The translations under genes were made by a program, and so were the position numbers. From Lutimaribacter_A marinistellae (GTDB lineage: Bacteria; Pseudomonadota; Alphaproteobacteria; Rhodobacterales; Rhodobacteraceae), in assembly GCF_042648365.1 (NCBI RefSeq), contig NZ_JBHRXI010000016.1:372001-436000 (forward strand): 64,000 nucleotides of DNA. Reading direction: 5' to 3'. Shown piece by piece: positions 9,334 through 18,388 of this stretch. How positions within the stretch are numbered: position 1 is the first letter of the stretch; every line of letters begins with the position of its first letter. Under the pieces are notes generated by a model, which had not been told where the DNA came from, made no database searches, and saw only the letters and a program-made list of their open reading frames with translations.

Positions 9334-9984
9334 ATGAAGAACGTTTTTGCTGCCGCGTGGCTGGCAAGCTGCTGCCTGTTGCCCACCTTCGGCACTGCCG
9401 AGACCGCACCTTCGGGCGAGCAGACCGAAATCGAAAAGCACGCCCGGGACGGAGCGCCGTTCCGGAATTACCTCGGCTCTCGCAAGCCGTTGGAGAAAGA
9501 CGAACTCGAACCCCTGCAAGTCAGCTACTCCCGTGACTGGATCGATCGCCTACCCAACGCGACGGGTGGCGAACAGTTCCGTTGCCTTGCCGAGGCACTG
9601 TATTTCGAGGCGCGGGGTGAACCCGTGAAGGGACAGTTCGCCGTGGCCGAAGTGATCCTGAACCGCGTGGAATCGAGCCAGTTCCCCAACACGCTTTGCG
9701 GTGTCATCCGGCAGGGTACTGGCCGCAAGTACCAGTGCCAGTTTACCTACACATGCGACGGGCGGGCAGAAACGATTTCCGAGCGCCGCGCTTATGAGCG
9801 GGTCGCAAAGGTTGCGCGCATGGTCATCGACGGGGCGACGCAGAATGCACTGACCGACGGTGCCACGCATTATCACACGACACATGTGAACCCGCGTTGG
9901 GCAAAGGTGTTTGCCGAAACCGCGCGGATCGGTCGGCACATCTTCTACCGCGACAACAGCTACCGGACGGCGAGCCTCGATTGA
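9334..9984 (+). CDS. SleB-type cell wall hydrolase, secreted
   Basis: A 216-residue protein with a signal peptide (MKNVFAAAWLASCCLLPTFG, cleavage near TAET). The hydrolase_2/SleB domain starts near residue 83 with CLAEALYFEARGEPVKGQ, where Glu in EARGE is the likely catalytic acid, and continues with VAEVILNRVESSQFPNTLC and TDGATHYHTTHVNPRW. The family cleaves peptidoglycan glycan strands; outside spore formers it acts in cell-wall turnover. It stands alone with about 165 bp upstream, so it probably has its own promoter. Confidence 0.88.
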   Translation: MKNVFAAAWLASCCLLPTFGTAETAPSGEQTEIEKHARDGAPFRNYLGSRKPLEKDELEPLQVSYSRDWIDRLPNATGGEQFRCLAEALYFEARGEPVKGQFAVAEVILNRVESSQFPNTLCGVIRQGTGRKYQCQFTYTCDGRAETISERRAYERVAKVARMVIDGATQNALTDGATHYHTTHVNPRWAKVFAETARIGRHIFYRDNSYRTASLD

Positions 9985-10035
9985 CGCTCGTCCGCGGGGG
10001 CCGTTGCGCTATGTTTCGGCGCGGAGGACCCCGCC

Positions 10036-11427
10036 ATGACGCTTGACCGACGCCAGTTTCTTGTCACTGCCGCTGTTGCGGCTGCAATGCCGCGGCGCGC
10101 TTTGGGCGCAATTCCCGTCATCGAGGCGCGGGAAGGGGTGGCGCAGCTTGCGCCGGCCCAATTCGGTGAAACACCGATCTGGGGGTTCGACGGGACGGTT
10201 CCCGGTCCGGAACTGCGGGTCAACCAAGGTGCCCGCCTGCAGCGGCGGATGGTCAACGCCCTTCCGCATCCGACAAGCATCCATTGGCACGGTATCCGCA
10301 TCGACAACGCCATGGACGGCGTTCCCGGGCTGACCCAGCCAGTGGTCGAACCCGGCGAGGCGTTCGATTACGATTTCGTTCTGCCCGATGCAGGAACCTA
10401 TTGGTATCACGCTCATAACCGTTCGTTCGAACAAGTGGCGCGCGGCTTGTATGGCCCCCTGATCGTCGAAGAGGCGGAAGGGCCGGACGTGGACGACGAC
10501 ATCGTGCTGATGCTTGATGATTGGCGGCTGGATCCCGAAACCGCCTCGATCCGCGATGATTTCGGAAATGGCCACGACATGAGTCACGCCGGCCGCATCG
10601 GCAATCTCGTAACGGTTAATGGTCAATTCGATCCCGCGATCCGGGTGGCGCCGGGGGCACGGCTGCGTCTGCGGCTGGTGAATGCGGCAAACGCCCGGAT
10701 ATTTTCGCTTGGGCTTGATGGTTTTCGCGGTTGGGTGGTCGCGCTTGATGGCATGCCGCTTGCGCAGCCAGAGCCGCTTGCGCAGCCAGAGCCGCTGGTC
10801 AACCCGGTTGTCCTTGCCCCGGCGCAGAGGGTCGATCTGATCGTGGATGTGACAGCCGATGCCGGGTCCGTTGCCTCTCTCATCGAGATGCGCCGCGAGG
10901 GTGGCGTCGGGCTGGCCCGCTTTGATATCGGGGCGGGTACGGGCATGTCGCGCGACAATACGCCGGACGCGTTGCCACCCAACCCGCTGCCTGATTTGGC
11001 GGGCTGGGAAGAGGCGCCCCGGCACGAGATGCGGATGCAGGGCGGCGCGATGCGGTGGCTGGACGGCGCGCTGCTGGGCGACACGCAACTATCGGGCCGG
11101 GAATTGGCGCAGCTTGGCCGCTTCTGGGCGCTGAACGGACAGGCAGACAGGCCGGAGGAGCCATTCCTTGATGCCGAGCGGGGCAGCCTGCACCGCATCC
11201 GGTTCGTGAACGAGACAATGTTTCCGCATGGCATGCATCTGCACGGTCATCACGTTCGCATCGTGGGGGCCGAGGGGCTGGGCCCGTGGCGCGATACGGT
11301 CCTTGTGGACAGGGGCGAGACGGTCGAGATCGCGTTGAATGCGGACAACCCCGGCAAGTGGCTCTTGCATTGTCACATGCTGGGGCATGCGGCATCCGGC
11401 ATGAGCACGTGGTACAAAGTGGGCTGA
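10036..11427 (+). CDS. Multicopper oxidase, Tat-exported
   Basis: A 463-residue multicopper oxidase with all copper motifs: HWHG near residue 83, YHAHN near 124, HGMHLHGHH near 398 and WLLHCHMLGHAASGM near 443, which gives type 1, 2 and 3 sites. The N-terminus MTLDRRQFLVTAAVAAAMPRRALG is a twin-arginine-like signal. Such enzymes oxidise Cu(I), metals or phenols with O2 in the periplasm; the substrate cannot be told, though there is no Met-rich loop of the CueO type. A start at 10036 is supported by GGAGG about 8 bases upstream. An 18-bp tandem duplication (10756-10791) adds six residues in a surface segment. Confidence 0.9.
   Translation: MTLDRRQFLVTAAVAAAMPRRALGAIPVIEAREGVAQLAPAQFGETPIWGFDGTVPGPELRVNQGARLQRRMVNALPHPTSIHWHGIRIDNAMDGVPGLTQPVVEPGEAFDYDFVLPDAGTYWYHAHNRSFEQVARGLYGPLIVEEAEGPDVDDDIVLMLDDWRLDPETASIRDDFGNGHDMSHAGRIGNLVTVNGQFDPAIRVAPGARLRLRLVNAANARIFSLGLDGFRGWVVALDGMPLAQPEPLAQPEPLVNPVVLAPAQRVDLIVDVTADAGSVASLIEMRREGGVGLARFDIGAGTGMSRDNTPDALPPNPLPDLAGWEEAPRHEMRMQGGAMRWLDGALLGDTQLSGRELAQLGRFWALNGQADRPEEPFLDAERGSLHRIRFVNETMFPHGMHLHGHHVRIVGAEGLGPWRDTVLVDRGETVEIALNADNPGKWLLHCHMLGHAASGMSTWYKVG
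10756..10791 (+). repeat. 18-bp in-frame tandem duplication in the multicopper oxidase gene
   Basis: Two exact 18-bp copies (CCGCTTGCGCAGCCAGAG) in tandem, followed by the first five bases of a third. The product reads PLAQPE twice. The reading frame is kept, so it looks like a recent replication-slippage event. Confidence 0.9.
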
Positions 11428-11528
11428 GGCGACGCATTCGGGTGCTGGTACGGCGCTCATGTGCCTGTTAGAAGCCGGGTCGACCCCTATCGTGGCGCCG
11501 ACGCCACCTGCCGAACCCGAGAAGGTCC

Positions 11529-12449
11529 ATGAGTTCAGAAATCCGCCTTGCCTTTGCCCATCCATCCGAGCGGTCCGAGGCCACGGCGCCGCGTGGGCCG
11601 CTTGATCGAATCTCGCTGCGCGATCACATCGTCGAGGTGGAAATCGGTGCCTTTCAGGCCGAGCGCGGCACGACGCAGCGGGTCTGTTTCAACGTGGTGG
11701 TCGAGGTTGCCCCGCTGACCGGGCCGATCGATGACGATGTCGACCGCATCCTGTCCTATGACCGTGTCACCGAGGCCATCGCCGCCGAACTTGCGGCCGA
11801 GCGGCTGAACCTGCTGGAGACACTGTCGGAGCGCATCGCGGAACGCATTCTGGCCGAGCCGCAGGCGGTTCGCGTTTTCGTGCGCATCGAGAAGCTGGAT
11901 CGGGGGCCAGGTGCTCTGGGGGTCGAGATCGTTCGCGGCCGCGACCGCCGCCATCACGAGGTCATGGGCGGCGAGCGACCGCATCCGCGGCTGGTCTACC
12001 TGTCCAACGCGGCCATGGCGTCAGGGCACCTTACGTCCTGGATCGACCAGTTGGAGGCGCAGGGCCAGCCACTTATCCTGTGTGTCGGGGCGTCGGAGCT
12101 TGCCGTTCCGCAGACCGGGCATGCGATGACGCAGCGCCGGATCGACCTGCTGGCCATCGAGCAGAATGCCTGGGTTCTGGCCGCGCGCGACTCGCGCTGC
12201 GTGGTGGTGTCCACGCGGACCGAACTGGACTGGGCGATGAAGAACGGTCAGATCTGTGTCTGGGCGCCATCCAAGATCGTGCTCGATTCCGTCGAGGGCC
12301 CGTCTGCCCGCCCGTCGGATGCGGTCGCCTTGGCGGCTTGGTTCGCGGCGACCTTCGAGGCGCAGGAGATGCTGGTGATCGGGGCGGAGCTGCCCGATGC
12401 GCCCAGTGTGCCACTGCGCTCGGTCCCGGTGACGCGAGAAACCATATGA
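11529..12449 (+). CDS. folB: Dihydroneopterin aldolase with C-terminal extension
   Basis: A 306-residue protein. Residues about 25-140 form the FolB domain (ISLRDHIVEVEIGAFQAERG, then DDDVDRILSYDRVTEAI and LNLLETLSERIAERIL), which cleaves dihydroneopterin to 6-hydroxymethyl-dihydropterin in folate synthesis. Known FolB proteins are about 120 residues. Here about 160 further residues (from PRLVYLSNAAMASGHL) form a second domain of unknown role, possibly a degenerate kinase-like fold. The stop overlaps the folP start (ATGA at 12446), so the two are translationally coupled. No folK is seen nearby. Confidence 0.85.
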   Translation: MSSEIRLAFAHPSERSEATAPRGPLDRISLRDHIVEVEIGAFQAERGTTQRVCFNVVVEVAPLTGPIDDDVDRILSYDRVTEAIAAELAAERLNLLETLSERIAERILAEPQAVRVFVRIEKLDRGPGALGVEIVRGRDRRHHEVMGGERPHPRLVYLSNAAMASGHLTSWIDQLEAQGQPLILCVGASELAVPQTGHAMTQRRIDLLAIEQNAWVLAARDSRCVVVSTRTELDWAMKNGQICVWAPSKIVLDSVEGPSARPSDAVALAAWFAATFEAQEMLVIGAELPDAPSVPLRSVPVTRETI

Positions 12450-13459
12450 CCGACTATTTCCGGCCGCTGGTGCAAACTCGCGCGGCGAGGCCCGCGGGGG
12501 CCGTGACACTTGCCGGTGCATCCTGCTGGTTCACCCATGTCGAGCATCTGCGCCGCGATGCCACGCCGCGTATCGTGGAGGCCGGGGACGTTCCGGCGGC
12601 AGTTCTTGAGAGGCTGAGCGCGCCGCGCCCCGAAGTCGCGGGGCTGGCGATGGATCGTCCGCATGTGATGGGCATCCTGAATACCACGCCTGACAGCTTT
12701 TCCGACGGTGGTGTGCACCACGGGCGCGACGCGGCGGCGGTTTCCGGCTCTGTCATGGTCAGCCACGGTGCGACGATCCTGGACATAGGGGGCGAGTCCA
12801 CCCGGCCCGGCGCAGCGTTCGTGCCGGCCGACGAGGAAATCGCAAGGGTCGTGCCGGTGATCGAGCGGCTGGGCACGACCGGCGCGCTGATCTCGATCGA
12901 CACACGCAAGGCAGAAGTGGCCCGCGCGGCACTGGCGGCTGGGGCAGGACTGGTCAACGATGTGTCCGGTTTCACCTTTGACGCGGATCTTGCGCCGCTC
13001 TGTGCCGAGGCTGGTGTCCCGGTCTGCGTCATGCATATGCAGGGCGATCCGCAGACGATGCAGGACGATCCGCAATACGAGGACGTGCTGCTGGATGTGT
13101 ACGATTTCCTTGCGGCGCAGGTGTCGCGGCTAGTCGGGATGGGGATCGCGCGCGAGCGGATCATCGTGGATCCCGGGATCGGGTTCGGCAAGACACAGGC
13201 GCATAACCTGACCCTGTTGCGAGGGCTGAGCCTGTTTCACGGTCTTGGCTGTCCAATCTTGCTGGGCGTCTCGCGCAAGGGCTTCATCGGTCGGATCGGG
13301 CGTGAACCGCAGGCATCGGCCCGTGCGCCAGGATCTATCGCCGTCGGGCTGGCGGGGCTGGCGCAGGGGGTGCAGATCCTGCGCGTGCACGACGTGGCGG
13401 AGACGATGCAGGCGGTTCGCCTGTGGCAGGCCGTGCAGGATCCTGAGAGTGAGGTCTAG
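12446..13459 (+). CDS. folP: Dihydropteroate synthase
   Basis: A 337-residue TIM-barrel enzyme that joins p-aminobenzoate to hydroxymethyl-dihydropterin pyrophosphate. Diagnostic motifs are MGILNTTPDSFSDGG, ILDIGGESTRPGA, and LLGVSRKGFIGRIG. The start ATG at 12446 overlaps the folB stop; a longer in-frame extension upstream lies inside folB and is rejected. About 65 residues before the barrel (MTDYFRPLVQ onward) are typical of Rhodobacterales FolP. Its 3' end overlaps the convergent glmU by four bases. Confidence 0.95.
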   Translation: MTDYFRPLVQTRAARPAGAVTLAGASCWFTHVEHLRRDATPRIVEAGDVPAAVLERLSAPRPEVAGLAMDRPHVMGILNTTPDSFSDGGVHHGRDAAAVSGSVMVSHGATILDIGGESTRPGAAFVPADEEIARVVPVIERLGTTGALISIDTRKAEVARAALAAGAGLVNDVSGFTFDADLAPLCAEAGVPVCVMHMQGDPQTMQDDPQYEDVLLDVYDFLAAQVSRLVGMGIARERIIVDPGIGFGKTQAHNLTLLRGLSLFHGLGCPILLGVSRKGFIGRIGREPQASARAPGSIAVGLAGLAQGVQILRVHDVAETMQAVRLWQAVQDPESEV

Positions 13460-14811
13460 CCCTTTGCGGCGTCGCGCTTGGCCTTTCTGGCGCGGAGCAT
13501 CTTGAAGAGCTTCACCGCGTATCCCGGCTTGTTCTCCTGCGGTGAGCGGGCGAGTGCCAATGCGCCGGGTTCCACGTCCTTGGTGACCACCGTGCCCGTG
13601 GCCGTCATGGCGTCGTCGCCGACGCGCACCGGTGCGATCAGCATCGTGTCCGACCCGATGAAGACACGTTCCCCGATCTCGGTCCGGTGCTTCATCACGC
13701 CGTCGTAGTTGCAGGTGATCGTGCCCGCCCCGATATTGCTGCCGGCGCCGACCGAGGCATCGCCGATATAGCTGAGGTGATTGACCTTGGCGCCTTCGCC
13801 GATGGTGGCTTCCTTGATCTCGACAAAGTTCCCGATGCGCGTATCCTCGGCCAGTTCGGCACCGGGACGCAGGCGGGCATAAGGGCCGATCACTGCGCCA
13901 CGGCTGACATGGCACCCTTCGAGGTGGGAGAAGGCACGGATCGTCACGCCGCTTTCGACCGTGACGCCCGGGCCGAAGATTACGTTCGGTTCGATCACCG
14001 TATCGCGCCCGATGACGGTGTCCGCCGAAAGATACACGGTTTCCGGGGCCATGAGCGTGACACCGAGATCGAGCAGGTCGGCCCGCGCGCGTGCCTGGAA
14101 AACCGCGTCGGCCACGGCGAGGTCGGCGCGGGAATTGATGCCGAGCGTTTCGGCCTCGTCACAGGCGACGGCGGTGACGCTCAATCCGCGAGAGCGGGCG
14201 ATCTCGACGATGTCGGTCAGGTAATATTCGCCTGCGGCATTGTCGTCGCCCACGGCGTCGATCAGGTCGAACAGGGTATCCGAACGGCAGGCCATCAGGC
14301 CGGAATTGCAAAAGGTGATGGCACGTTCCGCGTCATCTGCATCCTTGTATTCGACGATACGCTCCAACGTGTCGCCCTGCATCACCAAACGGCCATAGCG
14401 GGCGGGGTCAGCCGCTTCGAAGCCCAGGATGACAAGGTCGTGGCTGGCCCGAGCGGCGATCATCCGCTCGAGCGTTTCCTGCCCGAGGAATGGCGTATCG
14501 CCGTAAAGGACAACGACGTCACCGTCGAACCCGTCGAGCGCGCCGCGCGCCTGAGCGACCGCGTGGGCGGTGCCCAGCTGCTCTTGCTGCAGGACGACCT
14601 GGGCCGCGTCGTTTTCAGACTGCGCGGCTTTTGCGACCGCGTCCGCGCCATGACCTGCGACGATGACGACGTGCTCTGGCTGCAGCGCCGCACCTGCGCG
14701 CATGGCATGCGCCAGCATAGGCAGGTTCGCGATGGGATGAAGCACCTTGGGAAGGTCGGAATTCATGCGGGTGCCCTTGCCTGCGGCGAGGATGACGAGC
14801 GCGGTGGCCAT
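13456..14811 (-). CDS. glmU: Bifunctional GlmU: GlcN-1-P acetyltransferase / GlcNAc-1-P uridyltransferase
   Basis: A 451-residue enzyme making UDP-GlcNAc for peptidoglycan and lipopolysaccharide. The N-terminal uridyltransferase has the nucleotide motif LAAGKGTRM followed by SDLPKVLHPI. The C-terminal left-handed beta helix shows hexapeptide repeats (VSRGAVIGPYARLRPGAEL, IGNFVEIKEATIG) and the acetyltransferase segment NHLSYIGDASVGAGSNIGAG. The ATG at 14811 has AAGGGA at good spacing; an ATG two codons upstream sits too close to that site. It is transcribed towards folP and divergently from gph. Confidence 0.96.
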   Translation of the reverse strand: MATALVILAAGKGTRMNSDLPKVLHPIANLPMLAHAMRAGAALQPEHVVIVAGHGADAVAKAAQSENDAAQVVLQQEQLGTAHAVAQARGALDGFDGDVVVLYGDTPFLGQETLERMIAARASHDLVILGFEAADPARYGRLVMQGDTLERIVEYKDADDAERAITFCNSGLMACRSDTLFDLIDAVGDDNAAGEYYLTDIVEIARSRGLSVTAVACDEAETLGINSRADLAVADAVFQARARADLLDLGVTLMAPETVYLSADTVIGRDTVIEPNVIFGPGVTVESGVTIRAFSHLEGCHVSRGAVIGPYARLRPGAELAEDTRIGNFVEIKEATIGEGAKVNHLSYIGDASVGAGSNIGAGTITCNYDGVMKHRTEIGERVFIGSDTMLIAPVRVGDDAMTATGTVVTKDVEPGALALARSPQENKPGYAVKLFKMLRARKAKRDAAKG

Positions 14812-14893
14812 GGACATTTCCCTTTCGTTTCGGTCCCGCCCGTTTTATCCGCTGGGGCAATGGGCGCAAGCGGACAGGCGCGAAGGGAGAGCG

Positions 14894-15556
14894 ATGAAAA
14901 CGGTAATCTTCGATCTGGATGGTACTCTGGCCGATACCTCGGGCGACTTGTTGGAGGCGGCCAATGCCTGTTTCCGCGAGATGGGGCATGGCGACGTTCT
15001 GCGCCATGGCGAAGATGCCGGCATCGCATTGCGCGGTGGGCGAATGATGTTGAGCCACGGGCTGCGGCGGCTTGGCGCCTATGACGAGGATATCGTGCAC
15101 CGCTATTACCCGATGCTGCTGGAGTTCTATGCAGGCGCGATCGACCATCACACGCGGCTGTATTCCGGCGCGATGGAGGCCGTCGAAGTGTTGAAAAGCC
15201 GTGGCTATGGCGTGGGTATCTGTACGAACAAGCCCGAGGGACTGGCCGAGTTGCTTTTGCGGCGGCTTGAAATTCGCGACGCATTTGCCTCGATGGTGGG
15301 GGCCGATACTCTGCCTGTTCGCAAGCCGGACCCCGAACCGCTGCGCGAGGCGGCGCGCCGGGCCGGGGGCGATCCGGCGCAGTGCCTGCTGGTGGGCGAC
15401 TCGGATACCGACAACAACACGGCCCGCGCGGCCGGCGTGCCGTCGATCCTTGTCACCTTCGGCCCATCGGGGGACGCGATGGCAGATCTTCGGCCCGACG
15501 CGTTGATCGACAGCTTTGACGCGCTGCCCGAGACGGTCGAGCGGCTGTTTGGCTGA
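14894..15556 (+). CDS. gph: Phosphoglycolate phosphatase, HAD superfamily
   Basis: A 220-residue haloacid-dehalogenase-type phosphatase. Motif I is FDLDGTLADTSGD at the N-terminus (nucleophile Asp in DLDGT). Motif II is ICTNKPEG, the conserved Lys and loop III is RKPDPEPL, and motif IV is VGDSDTDNNTARAA. This pattern fits phosphoglycolate phosphatase, which clears 2-phosphoglycolate, but related sugar phosphatases share it. GGGAGAG lies just upstream of the ATG. It diverges from glmU with about 80 bp between. Confidence 0.8.
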   Translation: MKTVIFDLDGTLADTSGDLLEAANACFREMGHGDVLRHGEDAGIALRGGRMMLSHGLRRLGAYDEDIVHRYYPMLLEFYAGAIDHHTRLYSGAMEAVEVLKSRGYGVGICTNKPEGLAELLLRRLEIRDAFASMVGADTLPVRKPDPEPLREAARRAGGDPAQCLLVGDSDTDNNTARAAGVPSILVTFGPSGDAMADLRPDALIDSFDALPETVERLFG

Positions 15557-15629
15557 TGATCTGGTTTGGTATTCCGAAAGCTGCGGCGCAGCTCTTGACC
15601 GGGGCTGCACCGGGGACCACAAACACCGC

Positions 15630-16829
15630 ATGACAGAGCGTTTCACAGGCAGTTTCACCCAGCAGGAGCCGATCCCGGACGAGGCGATCGAGGCGGCGCT
15701 GGCCGTGTTGCAGCACGGTCGGCTGCATCGCTACAATCTTGCGCCCGGCGAGGTTGGGGAGACGGCCTTGCTGGAACAGGAATTCGCTGAGATGACGGGG
15801 GCGAAGTACTGCCTGGCCGTTGCGTCGGGCGGCTATGCCATGGCCACGGCCCTGCGTGCCGTCGGCGTCAAGCCGGGCGACAAGGTTCTGTCGAATGCCT
15901 TTACGCTGGCCCCCGTGCCCGGTGCCATTGCTTCGGTGGGCGCGGTGCCTGTCTTTGTCGGGGTGAGCGAGGGGCTGACCATCGACCTCGACGACCTTGC
16001 GGCCAAGGCGGACAAGGCCGATGTCCTGCTGCTCAGTCATATGCGAGGGCATATCTGTGACATGGACCGACTGATGGCGATCTGCGAGGCCGCCGGGGTC
16101 ACCGTGATCGAGGATTGCGCCCATACCATGGGGGCTGCGTGGAAGGGTGTGCCGTCCGGGCGGCATGGTGCCATCGGCTGTTATTCCTGCCAGACCTACA
16201 AGCATGTGAATTCAGGCGAGGGCGGCCTGCTGGTCACCGATGACGAAGAGTTGGCGGCGAAGGCGGTGATGCTGTCGGGCTCCTACATGCTTTTTGAAAG
16301 GCACCTTGCGGCGCCGGGGCCGGAGGTCTTCGAGCGCGTGAAATACGAGACGCCGAACATTTCGGGCCGGATGGACAACCTGCGCGCCGCGATCCTGCGG
16401 CCGCAACTGCGCGCGTTGGAAAGCCAGGTGGAACGTTGGAACGAGCGGTACCAAGTGCTGGAGGCGGGGCTGAGCGGCACGCCAGGTCTGACCGTGATCG
16501 AACGGCCCGAGGCAGAGCGCTATGTCGGATCCTCGATCCAGTTCCTGTTGCTGGACTGGCCCGCCGAAGACGTGCGGGAGGCGTTGCGCAGGTGCGCCGC
16601 GCGGGGCGTGGAGTTGAAATGGTTCGGGGCGGCGGAGCCCGTCGCGTTTACCTCGCGCTATGACAGTTGGCGATATGCCCCGTCGGAGCCCATGCCGGTC
16701 AGCGACCGGGTGCTGGCAGGGATCGTCGACATGCGGGTTCCGCTGACGTTCTCGTTGGAGGATTGCGCCGTGATCGCGCGCATCATTCGTTCCGAGATCG
16801 GGGCGGTCTGGCAATCGCTGACAGATTGA
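15630..16829 (+). CDS. DegT/DnrJ/EryC1/StrS-type PLP aminotransferase
   Basis: A 399-residue sugar-aminotransferase-family protein. The family order is visible: ASGGYAMATALRAVGVKPGD (cofactor phosphate loop), VIEDCAHTMGAAW (Asp that binds the pyridine nitrogen) and CYSCQTYKHVNSGEGG, where the Lys is the likely Schiff-base residue. Members aminate keto-sugars for surface glycans or antibiotics, but no other glycan genes are adjacent, so the substrate is unknown. The start at 15630 gives the normal family N-terminus. A strong hairpin terminator follows at 16857. Confidence 0.8.
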   Translation: MTERFTGSFTQQEPIPDEAIEAALAVLQHGRLHRYNLAPGEVGETALLEQEFAEMTGAKYCLAVASGGYAMATALRAVGVKPGDKVLSNAFTLAPVPGAIASVGAVPVFVGVSEGLTIDLDDLAAKADKADVLLLSHMRGHICDMDRLMAICEAAGVTVIEDCAHTMGAAWKGVPSGRHGAIGCYSCQTYKHVNSGEGGLLVTDDEELAAKAVMLSGSYMLFERHLAAPGPEVFERVKYETPNISGRMDNLRAAILRPQLRALESQVERWNERYQVLEAGLSGTPGLTVIERPEAERYVGSSIQFLLLDWPAEDVREALRRCAARGVELKWFGAAEPVAFTSRYDSWRYAPSEPMPVSDRVLAGIVDMRVPLTFSLEDCAVIARIIRSEIGAVWQSLTD

Positions 16830-16856
16830 GTGCGCCTTGCGGCGCACGCTCTAAAA

Positions 16857-16885
16857 GGAAAAGCCCCCGGTCCGGGGGCTTTTCC
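16857..16885 (+). terminator. Strong hairpin terminator after the DegT-type gene
   Basis: A perfect 13-bp inverted repeat (GGAAAAGCCCCCG / CGGGGGCTTTTCC) with a 3-base loop. An A-rich left arm and T-rich right arm give it a bidirectional-terminator look. It lies 28 bp after the stop at 16829; a smaller hairpin (16830-16847) directly precedes it. It separates the aminotransferase from the leucine-degradation genes. Confidence 0.85.
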
Positions 16886-16951
16886 GGTTTGGGTACACGG
16901 CATCCTCATGCGATGATTGACCGGACGCCGAAAGGCTGCTATCCGACTTAT

Positions 16952-16965
16952 TGAACAGTTGTTCA
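16952..16965 (+). promoter_or_regulatory. Palindromic operator candidate upstream of ivd
   Basis: A perfect palindrome, TGAACA-GT-TGTTCA, ends 21 bp before the ivd start codon, where a repressor would block transcription or initiation. Leucine-degradation operons are usually controlled by a dedicated regulator (LiuR or PsrA type), but no regulator gene is found in this window, so the cognate protein is unknown. Confidence 0.45.
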
Positions 16966-16986
16966 TAAACGCGAGAGGAGAGCGTG

Positions 16987-18150
16987 ATGTTCACCGCAAC
17001 CATGCAGTTCGACCTGGGCGAGGACGTGAACGCCCTGCGCGAAATGGTGAATCGCTGGGCCCAGGAAAGGGTCAGGCCGATGGCAGGCGAGGTCGACAAG
17101 ACCAACGAGTTTCCCAACGAGCTGTGGCGCGAGATGGGCGAGCTGGGTCTGCTGGGGATCACGGTGCCGGAGGAATATGGCGGGGCCGGGATGTCCTATC
17201 TTGCGCATACCGTCGCAGTGGAGGAGGTGGCGCGTGCCAGCGCCTCGGTTGCGTTGAGCTACGGCGCGCATTCGAACCTCTGCGTCAACCAGATCAAGCT
17301 GAACGGCAACGAAGACCAGAAGAAGAAGTACCTGCCGGGGCTGGTCTCAGGTGAACATGTCGGCGCGTTGGCAATGTCGGAGCCATCGGCCGGCTCGGAC
17401 GTGGTTTCGATGAAGCTGCGCGCCGAGAAGCGCAACGATCATTTCCGCCTGAACGGCAACAAGTACTGGATCACCAATGGCCCGGATGCCGATACTCTCG
17501 TCGTCTATGCCAAGACCGATCCCGATGCGGGGAGCAAGGGGATCACCGCCTTCCTGATCGAGAAGGAGATGAAGGGTTTCTCGACCAGCCCGCATTTCGA
17601 CAAGTTGGGGATGCGCGGATCGAACACGGCCGAGCTGGTGTTCGAGGATGTCGAGGTACCGTTCGAGAATGTCCTTGGCGAGGAAGGCAAGGGTGTCGCA
17701 GTGCTTATGTCCGGTCTCGACTACGAGCGGGTCGTGCTGGCCGGGATCGGCACCGGTATCATGGCGGCATGCCTCGACGAGATCATGCCCTACATGGTCG
17801 AGCGCAAGCAGTTCGGCAAACCCATCGGATCCTTCCAGCTGATGCAGGGCAAGATCGCCGACATGTACACGGCCATGAACTCGGCGCGCGCTTACATCTA
17901 CGAGGTGGCGAAGGCCTGTGATCGCGGTGACGTTACGCGGCAGGATGCTGCGGCCTGCTGCCTTTACGCTTCGGAGGAGGCGATGAAGCAGGCGCACCAG
18001 GCGGTCCAGGCAATGGGCGGGGCAGGTTACTTGTCCGACACGCCGGTCAGCCGCATCTTTCGCGATGCCAAGCTGATGGAGATCGGCGCGGGTACGTCGG
18101 AAATCCGGCGCATGCTGATCGGCCGTGAATTGATGGCCGAGATGAGCTGA
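16987..18150 (+). CDS. ivd: Isovaleryl-CoA dehydrogenase
   Basis: A 387-residue FAD-dependent acyl-CoA dehydrogenase that oxidises isovaleryl-CoA to 3-methylcrotonyl-CoA in leucine catabolism. Typical stretches are LGLLGITVPEEYGGAGM, AMSEPSAGSDVVSMKL, NKYWITNGPDADTLVVYAKT and QAMGGAGYLSDTPVSRIFRDAK. The ATG at 16987 has GAGAGGAGAG just upstream; a GTG directly before it is less likely. Specificity for isovaleryl-CoA is inferred from the mcc, hmgL and hydratase genes downstream. A candidate operator lies at 16952-16965. Confidence 0.93.
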   Translation: MFTATMQFDLGEDVNALREMVNRWAQERVRPMAGEVDKTNEFPNELWREMGELGLLGITVPEEYGGAGMSYLAHTVAVEEVARASASVALSYGAHSNLCVNQIKLNGNEDQKKKYLPGLVSGEHVGALAMSEPSAGSDVVSMKLRAEKRNDHFRLNGNKYWITNGPDADTLVVYAKTDPDAGSKGITAFLIEKEMKGFSTSPHFDKLGMRGSNTAELVFEDVEVPFENVLGEEGKGVAVLMSGLDYERVVLAGIGTGIMAACLDEIMPYMVERKQFGKPIGSFQLMQGKIADMYTAMNSARAYIYEVAKACDRGDVTRQDAAACCLYASEEAMKQAHQAVQAMGGAGYLSDTPVSRIFRDAKLMEIGAGTSEIRRMLIGRELMAEMS

Positions 18151-18388
18151 CCCGATGAAGGCGTTGGCCAGGATGGAAGCCTACGAAGATATCCCGCACG
18201 GGCACTTGTCCTGGCTGACCGTACGTCTTGAACGGACTTCATCCGAGATGTCACCCTCCGTTCGCATGAGCCTGAACCCCTGCGGCTAAATAAGGGATTT
18301 TTCCGTGCGTGATCTGTCTTGGTCAAACCGAACCGGACCCGGTACGCGGTGTCGCGCATCGGGCCCGGGCGACTGTCCGAGGGACGGA

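Noticed and set aside
13687..15084. A 465-codon open frame on the plus strand
   Set aside because: It is antisense to glmU and shows no family pattern.
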